64,000 nt of DNA, from positions 1-64,000 of the forward strand of contig QCMR01000002.1 of NCBI GenBank assembly GCA_003213595.1. Reading direction: 5' to 3'. This document shows, piece by piece, positions 18,013-25,887 of the stretch. A model generated the notes under the pieces. The model ran no database searches, was not told the origin of the DNA, and saw nothing but the letters and a program-made list of their open reading frames with translations. This stretch comes from SAR86 cluster bacterium AG-422-E19 (GTDB taxonomy: Bacteria; Pseudomonadota; Gammaproteobacteria; Magnimaribacterales; AG-339-G14). Positions within the stretch are counted from its first letter, which is position 1; each line of letters begins with the position of its first letter. The translations under genes were made by a program, and so were the position numbers.

Positions 18013-19065
18013 TTAATTAAGACCTGAAAGTGTAGATAGTTTTCTAGCTGCAGATCTAAACTGACTGTATTCACCACTAGGCATTGGAATCAAACCTTTA
18101 TCAGTAAGATATCCATCTTGTCCTATGGTTTTATCAGCAGTAAATTCTCTTAAGAATTCTTTCATTCCAGGAATGGTTCCAATGTGGGCTTTTTTTACGT
18201 AGAAGTACAACGGTCTGGAAACTTTATAGTCACCTTGTGCAATATTTTCAAAAGTTGGAAGTACTCCATCAACAAAAGAACCTTGAATGGAATCAGAATT
18301 TTCCACTAAAAAGCTGTATCCAAAAACGCCAAGAGCTTTTGGGTTGGCATTTAATTTTTGTACAATTAAATTATCATTTTCGCCAGCTTCAATGTAAGGA
18401 CCATCTTCTCTAACAGAGCGACAAATCGCCTTATATCTTTTTTTGTTTTCTTTCTTAATATCTTTTAGCCACTTAAAGGTTTTACATCCGCCTTCCATAG
18501 CTAATTCTGCAAAAGCATCTCTGGTTCCTGAGGTCGGAGGTGGTCCTAAAACTTCAATTTTTATGTTTGGCAAAGAAGAATCAACATCTCTCCAAGTAAC
18601 ATTTGGATTCTTTATAAGCTGTTTTGCACCATTAGGGTGAGGAATTTCAGGAGCTAGTGCTAAAAATATTTGTCTTTTTGTTAAAGCCAAAACATCAGCT
18701 TTTTTAGAATTTGCAATAACAATTCCATCATAGCCAATTTTAATTTCAACAATATCTGTTACTCCTGCCTTAGCACAATTATCAATCTCTTTTTGCTTGA
18801 TTCTTCTCGACGCGTTTGTAATGTCAGGATGTTCGACGCCTATACCTTTGCAAAAAAGCTTCAGACCGCCTCCAGATCCAGTTGATTCGATAACTGGTGT
18901 ATTAAATTTAGTTGATTTACCAAATCTTTCAGCTACGACTGTAGCAAAAGGATAAACGGTTGAAGAACCAACAATTTTAATGGTGTCTCTTGCAGCTGCA
19001 CTTGCAGTTAAAGGTAATAAAAGCATTAATATAGCCGCTGCAAAAATTGATATAGATTTTTTCAT
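18013..19065 (-). CDS. pstS: Phosphate-binding periplasmic protein PstS
   Basis: The 350-residue protein starts at ATG 19065, with GGAG eight bases upstream; a GTG at 19074 is a less likely alternative. A signal peptide ends near TASAAA. The mature chain begins DTIKIVGSSTVYPFA, the phosphate-contacting SSTVYP motif, and continues with ESTGSGGGLKLFCKG, DITNASRRIKQKE, and a second ligand loop GPPPTSGTRDAFAEL. It belongs to the PstS group with the longer SxGxxG loops and is 30 residues longer than a compact PstS. It delivers phosphate to PstCA and should be PhoB-controlled through the site at 19117-19134. Confidence 0.96.
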   Translation of the reverse strand: MKKSISIFAAAILMLLLPLTASAAARDTIKIVGSSTVYPFATVVAERFGKSTKFNTPVIESTGSGGGLKLFCKGIGVEHPDITNASRRIKQKEIDNCAKAGVTDIVEIKIGYDGIVIANSKKADVLALTKRQIFLALAPEIPHPNGAKQLIKNPNVTWRDVDSSLPNIKIEVLGPPPTSGTRDAFAELAMEGGCKTFKWLKDIKKENKKRYKAICRSVREDGPYIEAGENDNLIVQKLNANPKALGVFGYSFLVENSDSIQGSFVDGVLPTFENIAQGDYKVSRPLYFYVKKAHIGTIPGMKEFLREFTADKTIGQDGYLTDKGLIPMPSGEYSQFRSAARKLSTLSGLN

Positions 19066-19100
19066 TATGTTCACTCCAATATAAAAAGAAATACTATTAA

Positions 19101-19134
19101 ATAATATTAAAGATATGTGGCATATCTGTTACAT
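19101..19134 (-). promoter_or_regulatory. Pho-box-like site and -10 element of pstS
   Basis: On the minus strand ATGTAAC-AGAT-ATGCCAC (19134-19117) forms two 7-base repeats at 11-base spacing, the layout of the E. coli Pho box (CTGTCAT-n4-CTGTCAC). Exactly 10 bases further lies TATTAT (19106-19101), the spacing expected when PhoB replaces a -35 element. The next gene in that direction is pstS. Confidence 0.7.
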
Positions 19135-19166
19135 GGATGGAAAAGCTAAGAAACTTGTAGGGAAAC

Positions 19167-19586
19167 TTAAATGTAGTTGCTGATATTTAAGATGAAATCA
19201 AGAATTTCATCCCTTACTTTTCTGTAGATATTTAATTTTTTTACATCATCGTCTATGTCCTCTGTGAGCTTAGGAGGATCTTCAAAGCCTATATGAATGG
19301 TCTTACCTTTGAAAAAGACTGGGCAGTTTTCTTCAGCATCTGAACATAATGTAAAAACATATTCGAAATCTTTATCTTCCAGTTCGTTTATGGTTTTAGA
19401 AAATTGATCTGATATGTCAATTTTTATTTCTGACATTACTTTGACGGCGTATGGATCTAATTCTGATTTTTTAGTACCAGCCGAGAAAGCCTGAAAACAA
19501 GTAAATTTTTTTGCAATACCTTCAGCCATTTGTGATCTACAAGAATTACCTGTACAAAGAAATAATATTTTTTTTAACTCACTCAT
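19167..19586 (-). CDS. arsC: Arsenate reductase, thioredoxin-coupled ArsC type
   Basis: The 139-residue protein is of the low-molecular-weight phosphatase type. The P-loop is C11-TGNSC16-R17-S, and a redox pair C81...C88 sits in TLCSDAEENCP. These match the C10/C82/C89 triad of the thioredoxin-dependent S. aureus ArsC. D103 in FEDPP is the general acid candidate. It reduces arsenate to arsenite in the cytoplasm. It overlaps the aquaporin gene by four bases (19583-19586), so the two are translationally coupled, and pstS follows about 100 bases downstream. No arsB or acr3 pump is near, which leaves the aquaporin as the likely exit for arsenite. Confidence 0.94.
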   Translation of the reverse strand: MSELKKILFLCTGNSCRSQMAEGIAKKFTCFQAFSAGTKKSELDPYAVKVMSEIKIDISDQFSKTINELEDKDFEYVFTLCSDAEENCPVFFKGKTIHIGFEDPPKLTEDIDDDVKKLNIYRKVRDEILDFILNISNYI

Positions 19587-20227
19587 CTTAGAAATTTATA
19601 TATATAAAAGGCAATAAACAGACCGACTAACTGACCCGAAAAGAAATAAATGATTGACTCTGGAGAAATTCCAGTGAACGTATCGGTAAATGTTCTAGCT
19701 AGAGTAACTGCTGGGTTTGCGAATGAAGTAGATGATGTGAACCAATATCCAGCTGTTATAAATAAAGCAACTGAAATAGCTACATTAGATTTATTATTTT
19801 TCCTTACCATTAAGATAGTTAAAATTAATCCAAATGATGCAATTATTTCGCTGAAAAACATGCTCATACCCATCCTGGGTTTAGATGAAATCTGAAACAA
19901 ACTTAATTCAAATATGAAATGTACAAAAAAAACTGCCAATATTCCGGCAATAAACTGAATGATTAAATATGAAATCAAATCTTTTAGATTAATTTCATCT
20001 AAGAAATAAAAAACGATTGAGACTATAGGGTTGAAATGAGCTCCAGATACATCCTCAAAAGATTTAATAATTACATACAAAATTGCACCTGTTGCTATAG
20101 TATTGCCTAATAAGGCAATAGCTGGATTACCAGCTGATAAATTTTCTCCCATAATCCCGGATCCAATTACTGTAGCCACTAAAAAAAAGGTTCCTAATAA
20201 TTCAGCAAGGTATTTTTTTATTTCCAT
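19583..20227 (-). CDS. Aquaporin/glycerol-facilitator family channel (AqpS-like)
   Basis: This 214-residue MIP-family protein has six hydrophobic helices and two asparagine motifs: N66-P-I in SGAHFNPIVS, where NPA would be usual, and N171-P-A in FANPAVTLAR, with the selectivity arginine R178. Being co-transcribed with arsC, it most resembles AqpS of Sinorhizobium meliloti, where an aquaglyceroporin next to arsC releases arsenite down its gradient. That role is inference from context. A triple 11-base-phased Pho-like site lies about 64-94 bases upstream. Water or glycerol transport alone cannot be excluded. Confidence 0.9.
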   Translation of the reverse strand: MEIKKYLAELLGTFFLVATVIGSGIMGENLSAGNPAIALLGNTIATGAILYVIIKSFEDVSGAHFNPIVSIVFYFLDEINLKDLISYLIIQFIAGILAVFFVHFIFELSLFQISSKPRMGMSMFFSEIIASFGLILTILMVRKNNKSNVAISVALFITAGYWFTSSTSFANPAVTLARTFTDTFTGISPESIIYFFSGQLVGLFIAFYIYKFLR

Positions 20228-20290
20228 AAAGTCTTATAAATATTCTTTTTATTATCATTTAATATAAAAATTCACACTATTTCCTTGTTT

Positions 20291-20321
20291 ATGACACATA
20301 TTTGTCACATAATTGTCACAT
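20291..20321 (-). promoter_or_regulatory. Triple Pho-box-like repeat upstream of aquaporin-arsC
   Basis: Three 7-base units stand at exact 11-base phasing: on the minus strand ATGTGAC, ATGTGAC and ATGTGTC, separated by AATT and AAAT. On the plus strand the same bases read ATGACAC, TTGTCAC, TTGTCAC. Because TGT-N-ACA is almost self-complementary, orientation is not decided by the sequence. The nearest gene start it could serve is the aquaporin at 20227; no convincing gene follows on the plus strand before the porin terminator. Confidence 0.65.
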
Positions 20322-20422
20322 GGAATTAAGAGTAAAAAAATTATTTTCAACAATTTTCTTTGGGTCATTTTTAGCCTGGAGCAATTTCTTAATTCTCTTA
20401 GCTACTTATAGCCTTTTCATTT

Positions 20423-20458
20423 AAAAAAAAGGGCCCAACCACTTCTGATCAGGCCCTT
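20423..20458 (-). terminator. Terminator of the porin gene
   Basis: On the minus strand AAGGGCC (20458-20452) pairs with GGCCCTT (20435-20429) across a 16-base loop and runs into eight T. It starts about 30 bases after the porin stop codon at 20488. In the other direction the hairpin has only a poor T-run. Confidence 0.85.
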
Positions 20459-20487
20459 CCCTTTATTAACCTTATAAAGAGAGATGA

Positions 20488-21429
20488 TTAAAATTTGTAC
20501 TCAAATCCTACGCCTGTGTGAGCTACGTCTTTATCAGCAGCATCTTCTGTGCGAATTGTGTGATATGCAAGGATTTTAAAGCCCTTAAATAATTTGTGAT
20601 CGTAACCAATTTGAGTTTGACTAAGACCGGTCTTCCCTTTGTAGTCAGAAGTACCATATTGAAATTTTACTTTACCTTTTCCATCTGCTACTTTTCCAGC
20701 GATACTGAAAGTGGTTGCATCATTTTCATAGGTCCCGTTTGATTCTTCTGTAGTAGTATAGATTAATCCAATTGTAACGGGTCCAGCAGGAATCATCATT
20801 CCAAGCCTAGTATTGTCATTACCTTTAATGGAATCTTGTTCAGTTGCTATAGCAAACTTAATAACATCAATATCATATTTTAAAGATACTGATACATTGT
20901 CTCCAAATTCTCCTGAATTAGGCATATCATCTTTACCTTTTCCAACACCAACATGAATACTTACTCCACCACCAAACGTAGGAGAATCATATCCAAAAAA
21001 TGAACCTATTCTGTTTTCGCCATTGTGCACATTTTTAATATCCCCTTTGAGGTCATTAAATAGATCGGCTTTTAGCTGAGCTAACTTAAGAGGTGTATCG
21101 TGAGTACCTATCTTTAAGGTACCAAAGCTTCCTTTCAAACCAACAAAAGAGTTTCTCTGATCAAAAGTCTTACCTTTAGTGCTGTCATTTGTAACATCTA
21201 CCTGATATTCGATTTGGTAGATCCCGGTAAGGCCATTTTTCATATCAACTTTACCTTTAAAACCTAATCTTGAAGCATTGCTGACAAGATCAATTTCTTT
21301 CTCATTTACACCGTCAGATCCATCGTTGTTAACAGCCATATTTAATTTACCGTAAACTTTTGGAGCTGAAATTGCACTCATTGATATCAGAACTAAGGCT
21401 GATATAAATACTGCTTTAAATTTATTCAT
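20488..21429 (-). CDS. Outer-membrane porin, probably phosphate-starvation induced
   Basis: The 313-residue protein has a signal peptide ending AISA before PKVYGKLN and a beta-barrel pattern of alternating residues. It ends GVGFEYKF with the terminal Phe that marks outer-membrane insertion. Stretches such as DLVSNASRLGFKGK and RNSFVGLKGSFGTLKIG are typical of general gram-negative porins (Porin_4 type). The mature chain is compact, consistent with a 16-strand barrel. Upstream is a Pho-like site (21521-21540), suggesting a PhoE/OprP-like role in anion uptake. Ion preference cannot be told from sequence by eye. It has its own terminator. Confidence 0.9.
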   Translation of the reverse strand: MNKFKAVFISALVLISMSAISAPKVYGKLNMAVNNDGSDGVNEKEIDLVSNASRLGFKGKVDMKNGLTGIYQIEYQVDVTNDSTKGKTFDQRNSFVGLKGSFGTLKIGTHDTPLKLAQLKADLFNDLKGDIKNVHNGENRIGSFFGYDSPTFGGGVSIHVGVGKGKDDMPNSGEFGDNVSVSLKYDIDVIKFAIATEQDSIKGNDNTRLGMMIPAGPVTIGLIYTTTEESNGTYENDATTFSIAGKVADGKGKVKFQYGTSDYKGKTGLSQTQIGYDHKLFKGFKILAYHTIRTEDAADKDVAHTGVGFEYKF

Positions 21430-21520
21430 GAAATGTTCTCCTAATGAATTATTTATTAGAAGAACTGTAGACTAGGAAAATTACAATTTAGATACAGATA
21501 AAGTAAATTTTTCGATATTT

Positions 21521-21540
21521 TTGTGACATCTAAGTGACAG
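21521..21540. promoter_or_regulatory. Pho-box-like site between porin and ppk2
   Basis: On the minus strand CTGTCAC-TTAG-ATGTCAC (21540-21523) is close to the E. coli Pho box consensus and faces the porin gene. Read on the plus strand as TTGTGAC-ATCT-AAGTGAC (21521-21538) it is followed after 10 bases by TTTAAA (21549-21554), so the one site could also serve ppk2. Confidence 0.7.
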
Positions 21541-21577
21541 TTAGCTTATTTAAAAATTTTTGTATTAAAATCGACAG

Positions 21578-22408
21578 ATGATCGAATTCGATATTCCAGA
21601 CTATAAAAGAATAAATGAAGAGCTTTATGAGAAAGAAAAAAGAAAGCTTTTAATTGAATTGGTAAAACTGCAAAACTGGATTATTAAGTCAAAGCGAAAG
21701 ATTGCTTTGGTTTTTGAAGGAAGAGATACCGCGGGTAAGACCGGAAGCATCTCGGTGCTTACTAAATATTTGATACCAGATCACTGTAAGCTCGTTGCTT
21801 TAGGCAAGCCAACTGAGAAAGAGTCAAAAAAATGGTTCAAAAGATATGAAAAGCATTTGCCCAATACCGGTGAAATAGTTTTTTTCGATCGATCTTGGTA
21901 TACCCGAGCGTTGGTTGAAGCAACTATGGGTTATTGCACGAAAAGGCAATATACCTACTTCATGAAAAATGTAATTCCCTGGGAAAAAAAACAGATCGAA
22001 GAAGGTGTTGAATTTTTTAAGTTTTATCTCTCAATTGAAAAAAACACTCAACAAAAGAGAATAGATAAAAGAGCTACCAGCCCTCTCGTTTATTGGAAGA
22101 TAAGCGAAAATGATTTAAAGATGCTTGATAAATGGGATGCCTTCACCCTATACAAAGAACAAATGTTCAAAAGAACTTCATATGACGAGGCACCCTGGAT
22201 TGTTTTAAATGCCAATAATAAAAAAGTCGCAATATTAAGTGCCCTCAGATTTATCTTGAATGCCTTTGATTATCCAGATAAAGATTTACCTAAGCCAAAA
22301 ATCTGGTCAGAAGGTTTGAACAATTACAAAGTTGAAATCAATAAGGTACTTTTTGAAAATTTATCGTATCAACAGTATAAAACTTTAAGAGTTTTTGCTG
22401 ATGAATAA
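21578..22408 (+). CDS. ppk2: Polyphosphate kinase 2 family protein
   Basis: PPK2 enzymes transfer phosphate between polyphosphate and nucleotides. The 276-residue chain has the Walker A variant EGRDTAGKTGSI (G48 to K54; most members read GRDAAGKGG), the lid region, and the Walker B region FFDRSWYTRALVEATMGYC with D104-R105. The C-terminal KISENDLKMLDKWDAFTLYKE block is also typical. Class I (NDP) versus II/III (NMP) preference cannot be settled here. It is coupled to ppx by an 8-base overlap, making a polyphosphate-handling pair inside a phosphate island. No Shine-Dalgarno sequence precedes the ATG; TAAAAT lies six bases before it. Confidence 0.93.
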   Translation: MIEFDIPDYKRINEELYEKEKRKLLIELVKLQNWIIKSKRKIALVFEGRDTAGKTGSISVLTKYLIPDHCKLVALGKPTEKESKKWFKRYEKHLPNTGEIVFFDRSWYTRALVEATMGYCTKRQYTYFMKNVIPWEKKQIEEGVEFFKFYLSIEKNTQQKRIDKRATSPLVYWKISENDLKMLDKWDAFTLYKEQMFKRTSYDEAPWIVLNANNKKVAILSALRFILNAFDYPDKDLPKPKIWSEGLNNYKVEINKVLFENLSYQQYKTLRVFADE

Positions 22409-23291
22409 ACAATCTAAGAAAGTTTCTTGCATAGATATCGGCACAAATGCCATTAAGTACCGGCAATACCGTTTGTTGCCGAATAGCCATCTTGAATTAG
22501 ATACCTTTAAAAGAGTTAGCTTAAGGTTAGGGTCTGACGCCTTTAGCAGTGGGAAAATGACAGATGAGACTTATCTAGACTTTTTAACAGTTTTAAAAAA
22601 ACTAAAAAAACATGCAAAAAAAAAGAATGCAGCTTTACTGGGAATATTTGCAACCTCCGCAATGCGTACTTTTTCTAACAGAGAACAAGTTATTAAAAAA
22701 GTAAAAAAAGAATTGAATTTAGAAATTGAAATTCTCTCTGGAAATGAAGAAGCTTCATTATTAAAATTTTTTAACTACAAAGAATTCATCGACTCAGAAA
22801 GTCTTTTAGTAGATGTTGGTGGTGGAAGCACAGAGCTTTATCTTTGTGATAAAAATGAAGAAAAACTTAAATCTTTCAATTTGGGTGCCATAAGAATTCT
22901 AAAAGGCTTAGATAAAGAAAAAAATTGGCAAGAATTGTCTGACTTTTTAGCAAATATTAATTCCAGACAAGTACAAAACATCATTGGTATTGGGGGTAAT
23001 GCTAGACAGATTATTCAAGCTGCTGGAGTTTTAAAAGATTCTTTAAATTTAGAGGAACTCCAAGAAATAAGATCCCGACTAGGAAAATTATCTCTTGAAG
23101 AGAAAGTATCTGATTACAATTTTCCTTCGGATAGAGCAGATATCATTGAACACGCTGCAAACATTTTTGAATTCATTTTATTATGTTTTGAAAATGCTAA
23201 ATTCTTTGCTTCAAATTGGAATATAAGCGACGGCTACATTTTCAAGAAAAATGCTGAAATCTCTCAGGCCACTTCTTTAGAAGTTTCTTGA
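22401..23291 (+). CDS. Ppx/GppA family exopolyphosphatase-like protein, short form
   Basis: The start is ATG 22401, overlapping the ppk2 stop by eight bases with AAGAG upstream; a TTG six bases earlier is less likely. The 296-residue chain is the two-lobed ASKHA core of Ppx/GppA: phosphate-1 loop CIDIGTNAIKY, then FATSAMRTFSNRE, EILSGNEEASL with the catalytic Glu, phosphate-2 loop LLVDVGGGSTELYL and the later IIGIGGNARQI. The C-terminal HD-like domains of full Ppx (about 500 residues) are absent, as in short actinobacterial-type Ppx. It could hydrolyse polyphosphate or pppGpp. Its 3' end overlaps convergent phoR by 28 bases. Confidence 0.92.
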   Translation: MNKQSKKVSCIDIGTNAIKYRQYRLLPNSHLELDTFKRVSLRLGSDAFSSGKMTDETYLDFLTVLKKLKKHAKKKNAALLGIFATSAMRTFSNREQVIKKVKKELNLEIEILSGNEEASLLKFFNYKEFIDSESLLVDVGGGSTELYLCDKNEEKLKSFNLGAIRILKGLDKEKNWQELSDFLANINSRQVQNIIGIGGNARQIIQAAGVLKDSLNLEELQEIRSRLGKLSLEEKVSDYNFPSDRADIIEHAANIFEFILLCFENAKFFASNWNISDGYIFKKNAEISQATSLEVS

Positions 23292-24610
23292 TGAATTTTT
23301 ACATCGATATAAAAAACAGATCCTTTGGGTTCGTTTGATTCTACCCCAACGGAATAACCCATCATCAATGCTAAATTCTTAGAGATTGAGAGCCCAAGTC
23401 CTGTTCCACCAATTTTTTTGGATCTGCCTTTATCAACTCTGAAAAATCTTTCGAAAACTCTCTCACGGTATTTTTTAGCTATCCCAATACCATTGTCTAT
23501 AACCTTGATACGACAAAAATCTTTATCTATCTTTTCGTTATCAATCTCAATAATCTCGTCATTGGGACTGTGCTTTATTGCGTTGGTTATGTAATTTGAA
23601 ATTATTATTTTTATTGCTGATTCATCACCAATAATATGAGTTATATCAGAGATCTTATTTACCAATTTGATGTTACTTGACTCAGTCATTGGGTTTAATT
23701 CTTTGATGGCAGAATCAACAATATTTTTAATATTGAGTTTATCTAAAGAAATCGGATAGTCTCCAGACTCCATGCTAGAAATTGAAAGTAACTCGTTCAC
23801 AATAGTCGCCATCCTTTCACTTTGAGATTGAATTGCTTTGGTAAAATTTATTGCATTCTCATCTTTTATTAATTTAGTTGATAACAAAGTTTCAGAATTT
23901 GCTTTTATTACACTAATCGGCGTTCTTAATTCATGAGAGACATTGCCGATAAAATCCTCACGCATCTTTTCAAGGGTCTTTAATTTTGAAATATCAGAAA
24001 AAACAATTAAGAGCTGATTATCATTTGAAAATTTCTGTGAACTTACAAGATAAACTGTTTTTATTGTTCTTGGGCCTGCTATTTCTTTGGTGTATTCATC
24101 TTTCTCCCAAGCTTTCTTGATGAATTTTTTAAATGCGGGATATGAAATATTTTTAAATAAATCATCACCAATTTTTAATTCAGGGAAAAAATCTTTTGTA
24201 ATGGTCTGATTGAAATACATCACGTTTAAATCTTCGTTCACTAAGATAACTCCCTGACCCATTCTTGATAATAAATTACTGATGAATGAAAGTTGTTTTG
24301 AATAGCTCTCCAATTCATTTTGAACAACAGCAGTTGATGTCCTCAAAGTATCAAAAGCTGATTCAGAATCAATGTCTTCATTATTGTCTGGTCCTGAAAT
24401 TATCCTTGATGCCTGAATAACAACGTCTCTTAAAAATCTATAAAGAGTGGTGCCAGCGGCAAGTATAAGAATTAAAAAGAGAGAAATACCAGCAAGGATG
24501 TTTTCACTAAAGTATTCATTTCCCCTTAAAATGATGGCGCTAATCAAGAATGAGGCAAGAACAGTAAAAACTATCAGTATAAATATTCTAATTTTTAAAG
24601 AGAACTTCAT
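23264..24610 (-). CDS. phoR: Phosphate regulon sensor histidine kinase PhoR
   Basis: The 448-residue kinase has two N-terminal membrane helices (about 7-28 and 37-58), no large periplasmic domain, and a PAS domain (about 105-210). The dimerisation box FIGNVSHELRTPISVIKAN holds H226, and the ATPase domain has N-box NYITNAIKHSP, G1 DNGIGIAK and G2 GGTGLGLSI. Lack of a sensory periplasmic loop is typical of PhoR, which reads phosphate status through PstSCAB and PhoU. It follows phoB by nine bases. No phoU is in the window. Confidence 0.94.
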   Translation of the reverse strand: MKFSLKIRIFILIVFTVLASFLISAIILRGNEYFSENILAGISLFLILILAAGTTLYRFLRDVVIQASRIISGPDNNEDIDSESAFDTLRTSTAVVQNELESYSKQLSFISNLLSRMGQGVILVNEDLNVMYFNQTITKDFFPELKIGDDLFKNISYPAFKKFIKKAWEKDEYTKEIAGPRTIKTVYLVSSQKFSNDNQLLIVFSDISKLKTLEKMREDFIGNVSHELRTPISVIKANSETLLSTKLIKDENAINFTKAIQSQSERMATIVNELLSISSMESGDYPISLDKLNIKNIVDSAIKELNPMTESSNIKLVNKISDITHIIGDESAIKIIISNYITNAIKHSPNDEIIEIDNEKIDKDFCRIKVIDNGIGIAKKYRERVFERFFRVDKGRSKKIGGTGLGLSISKNLALMMGYSVGVESNEPKGSVFYIDVKIHQETSKEVA

Positions 24611-24619
24611 AAATTAAAA

Positions 24620-25318
24620 TCAAATCTTATTAAATATATATCCGACACCTCGAATTGTTTCGATATTGTCTCCATACTTTCCTAACTTAGATCTCAGTCT
24701 TTTCACATGAGTATCTACTGTACGAGTAGTGACAGAACTATCGTACCCCCAAACTTTATCCAAAAGATTATCTCTGGTTTGAACTTTATCAGCTCTTTTA
24801 ATTAAATATTTCAACAGGGTGAATTCTTTTGCCGTAAGCGCAATTTTCTTATCCTTTAGGAATACTTTATGTTTACTTGTATCTATTAGGAGGTCTTGAT
24901 AAGAGATATTTGGCTCATCATCGGAAGTGTCTTTGGGCGACTCTTTTTCACCTCTTCTCAATTGAGCTTGAATTCTTAACATCAATTCTCTAACGCTGTA
25001 TGGCTTAACGATATAGTCATCGGCACCGAGTTCAAAACCCACGACTCGGTCTACCTCCTCACCCTTTGCGGTAACAATTATCACGCTGATATTCTTTAGA
25101 CTATCTTTTGATCTGATATGTCGACAAATATCCAATCCTGGCATGTCCGGAAGCATCAAATCTAAAATTACCAGATCTGGAGCTGGTGCATTTTCTAGAA
25201 TTTCGAGAGCCTCAGAACCTTTAAGTGCAGAAGTTACCTTATAGCCTTCGTTTTCAAGATTGAAACTTAAGGTCTGATTAAGATCTTCTTCGTCTTCGAT
25301 GACTAGAATTTTTTTCAT
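24620..25318 (-). CDS. phoB: Phosphate regulon response regulator PhoB
   Basis: The 232-residue regulator has a receiver domain with acidic pocket E8-D9-E10, phospho-acceptor D53 in LVILDLMLPDMPG, and the conserved Thr and Lys in VTAKGEE. An OmpR/PhoB winged helix follows, with LTAKEFTLLKYLIKR, VWGYDSSVTTRTVDTHVKRLRSKLG and the C-terminal IETIRGVGYIF. The combination with PhoR, pst genes and Pho-like boxes makes PhoB the only sensible call among OmpR-family members. Upstream at 25382-25401 lies a Pho-like site, pointing to self-activation. Confidence 0.95.
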   Translation of the reverse strand: MKKILVIEDEEDLNQTLSFNLENEGYKVTSALKGSEALEILENAPAPDLVILDLMLPDMPGLDICRHIRSKDSLKNISVIIVTAKGEEVDRVVGFELGADDYIVKPYSVRELMLRIQAQLRRGEKESPKDTSDDEPNISYQDLLIDTSKHKVFLKDKKIALTAKEFTLLKYLIKRADKVQTRDNLLDKVWGYDSSVTTRTVDTHVKRLRSKLGKYGDNIETIRGVGYIFNKI

Positions 25319-25381
25319 AAGCTTGGGTATTTTACTATATTCGTTCTTTTGAATAAGTTTTTTATATTTAAATTTTCAATT

Positions 25382-25401
25382 CTGTAACTTTGCTGTCAAA
25401 G
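25382..25401 (-). promoter_or_regulatory. Pho-box-like site upstream of phoB
   Basis: The plus strand reads CTGTAAC-TTTG-CTGTCAA (25382-25399), two 7-base units at 11-base phasing close to the Pho consensus. The only gene start nearby is phoB at 25318 on the minus strand, where the same bases read CTTTGAC-AGCA-AAGTTAC. Autoregulation of phoBR is known in many bacteria. Confidence 0.55.
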
Positions 25402-25404
25402 AAT

Positions 25405-25884
25405 TCACATTTCTTTTGGATAGTGATAAAAAATTTTCTCCGCCAAATGAAGATTATTTTCTTTTAGATATGCTGCTTTGATTGAAAAACCTGCACAACC
25501 ACAAGTGGGGAAAAAAATAGGTTCAGGAGAGAACTGCGAAGCACACTCTGATATTCCAGGGTTGTGACCGATAAATAGAATTGCTTCGTCGTTATCGTTA
25601 TTGATCACATGTTCTAGATAATTTATCGGGGAACCGTGATAGAGGGCATCATCAAATTCAATGGAAAAATTTCTTTCATAGTCAGTAAAAAATAATTCCA
25701 AAGTTTCTTTGGTTCTTTTAGCAGGACTGGAAATTACTTTTAAATTTTTTGGGAAATAATGATGTAATTTCTTTCCCATCAAAGGAGCATCTCTCAAACC
25801 TCTTTTATTGAGAGGTCGGTCAAAGTCTTTCAATGAAGGATTACCCCAATCGGACTTAGCGTGCCTTAAAAAGAAAAGTTTCAA
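25405..25884 (-). CDS. sixA: Phosphohistidine phosphatase SixA-like histidine phosphatase
   Basis: The 159-residue protein belongs to the histidine phosphatase superfamily. The phosphate pocket LRHAKSDW holds R7 and H8, and RPLNKRGLRDAP and SSPAKRTKETLE follow. The second histidine is in LFIGHNPGISE near residue 105. SixA removes phosphate from phosphohistidine proteins such as ArcB or PTS components. It is the last gene of a minus-strand unit with an SDR and an FAH-family gene, three bases after the latter, and ends just before the phoB regulatory region. Substrate is not determined by the sequence. Confidence 0.88.
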   Translation of the reverse strand: MKLFFLRHAKSDWGNPSLKDFDRPLNKRGLRDAPLMGKKLHHYFPKNLKVISSPAKRTKETLELFFTDYERNFSIEFDDALYHGSPINYLEHVINNDNDEAILFIGHNPGISECASQFSPEPIFFPTCGCAGFSIKAAYLKENNLHLAEKIFYHYPKEM

Positions 25885-25887
25885 ATA

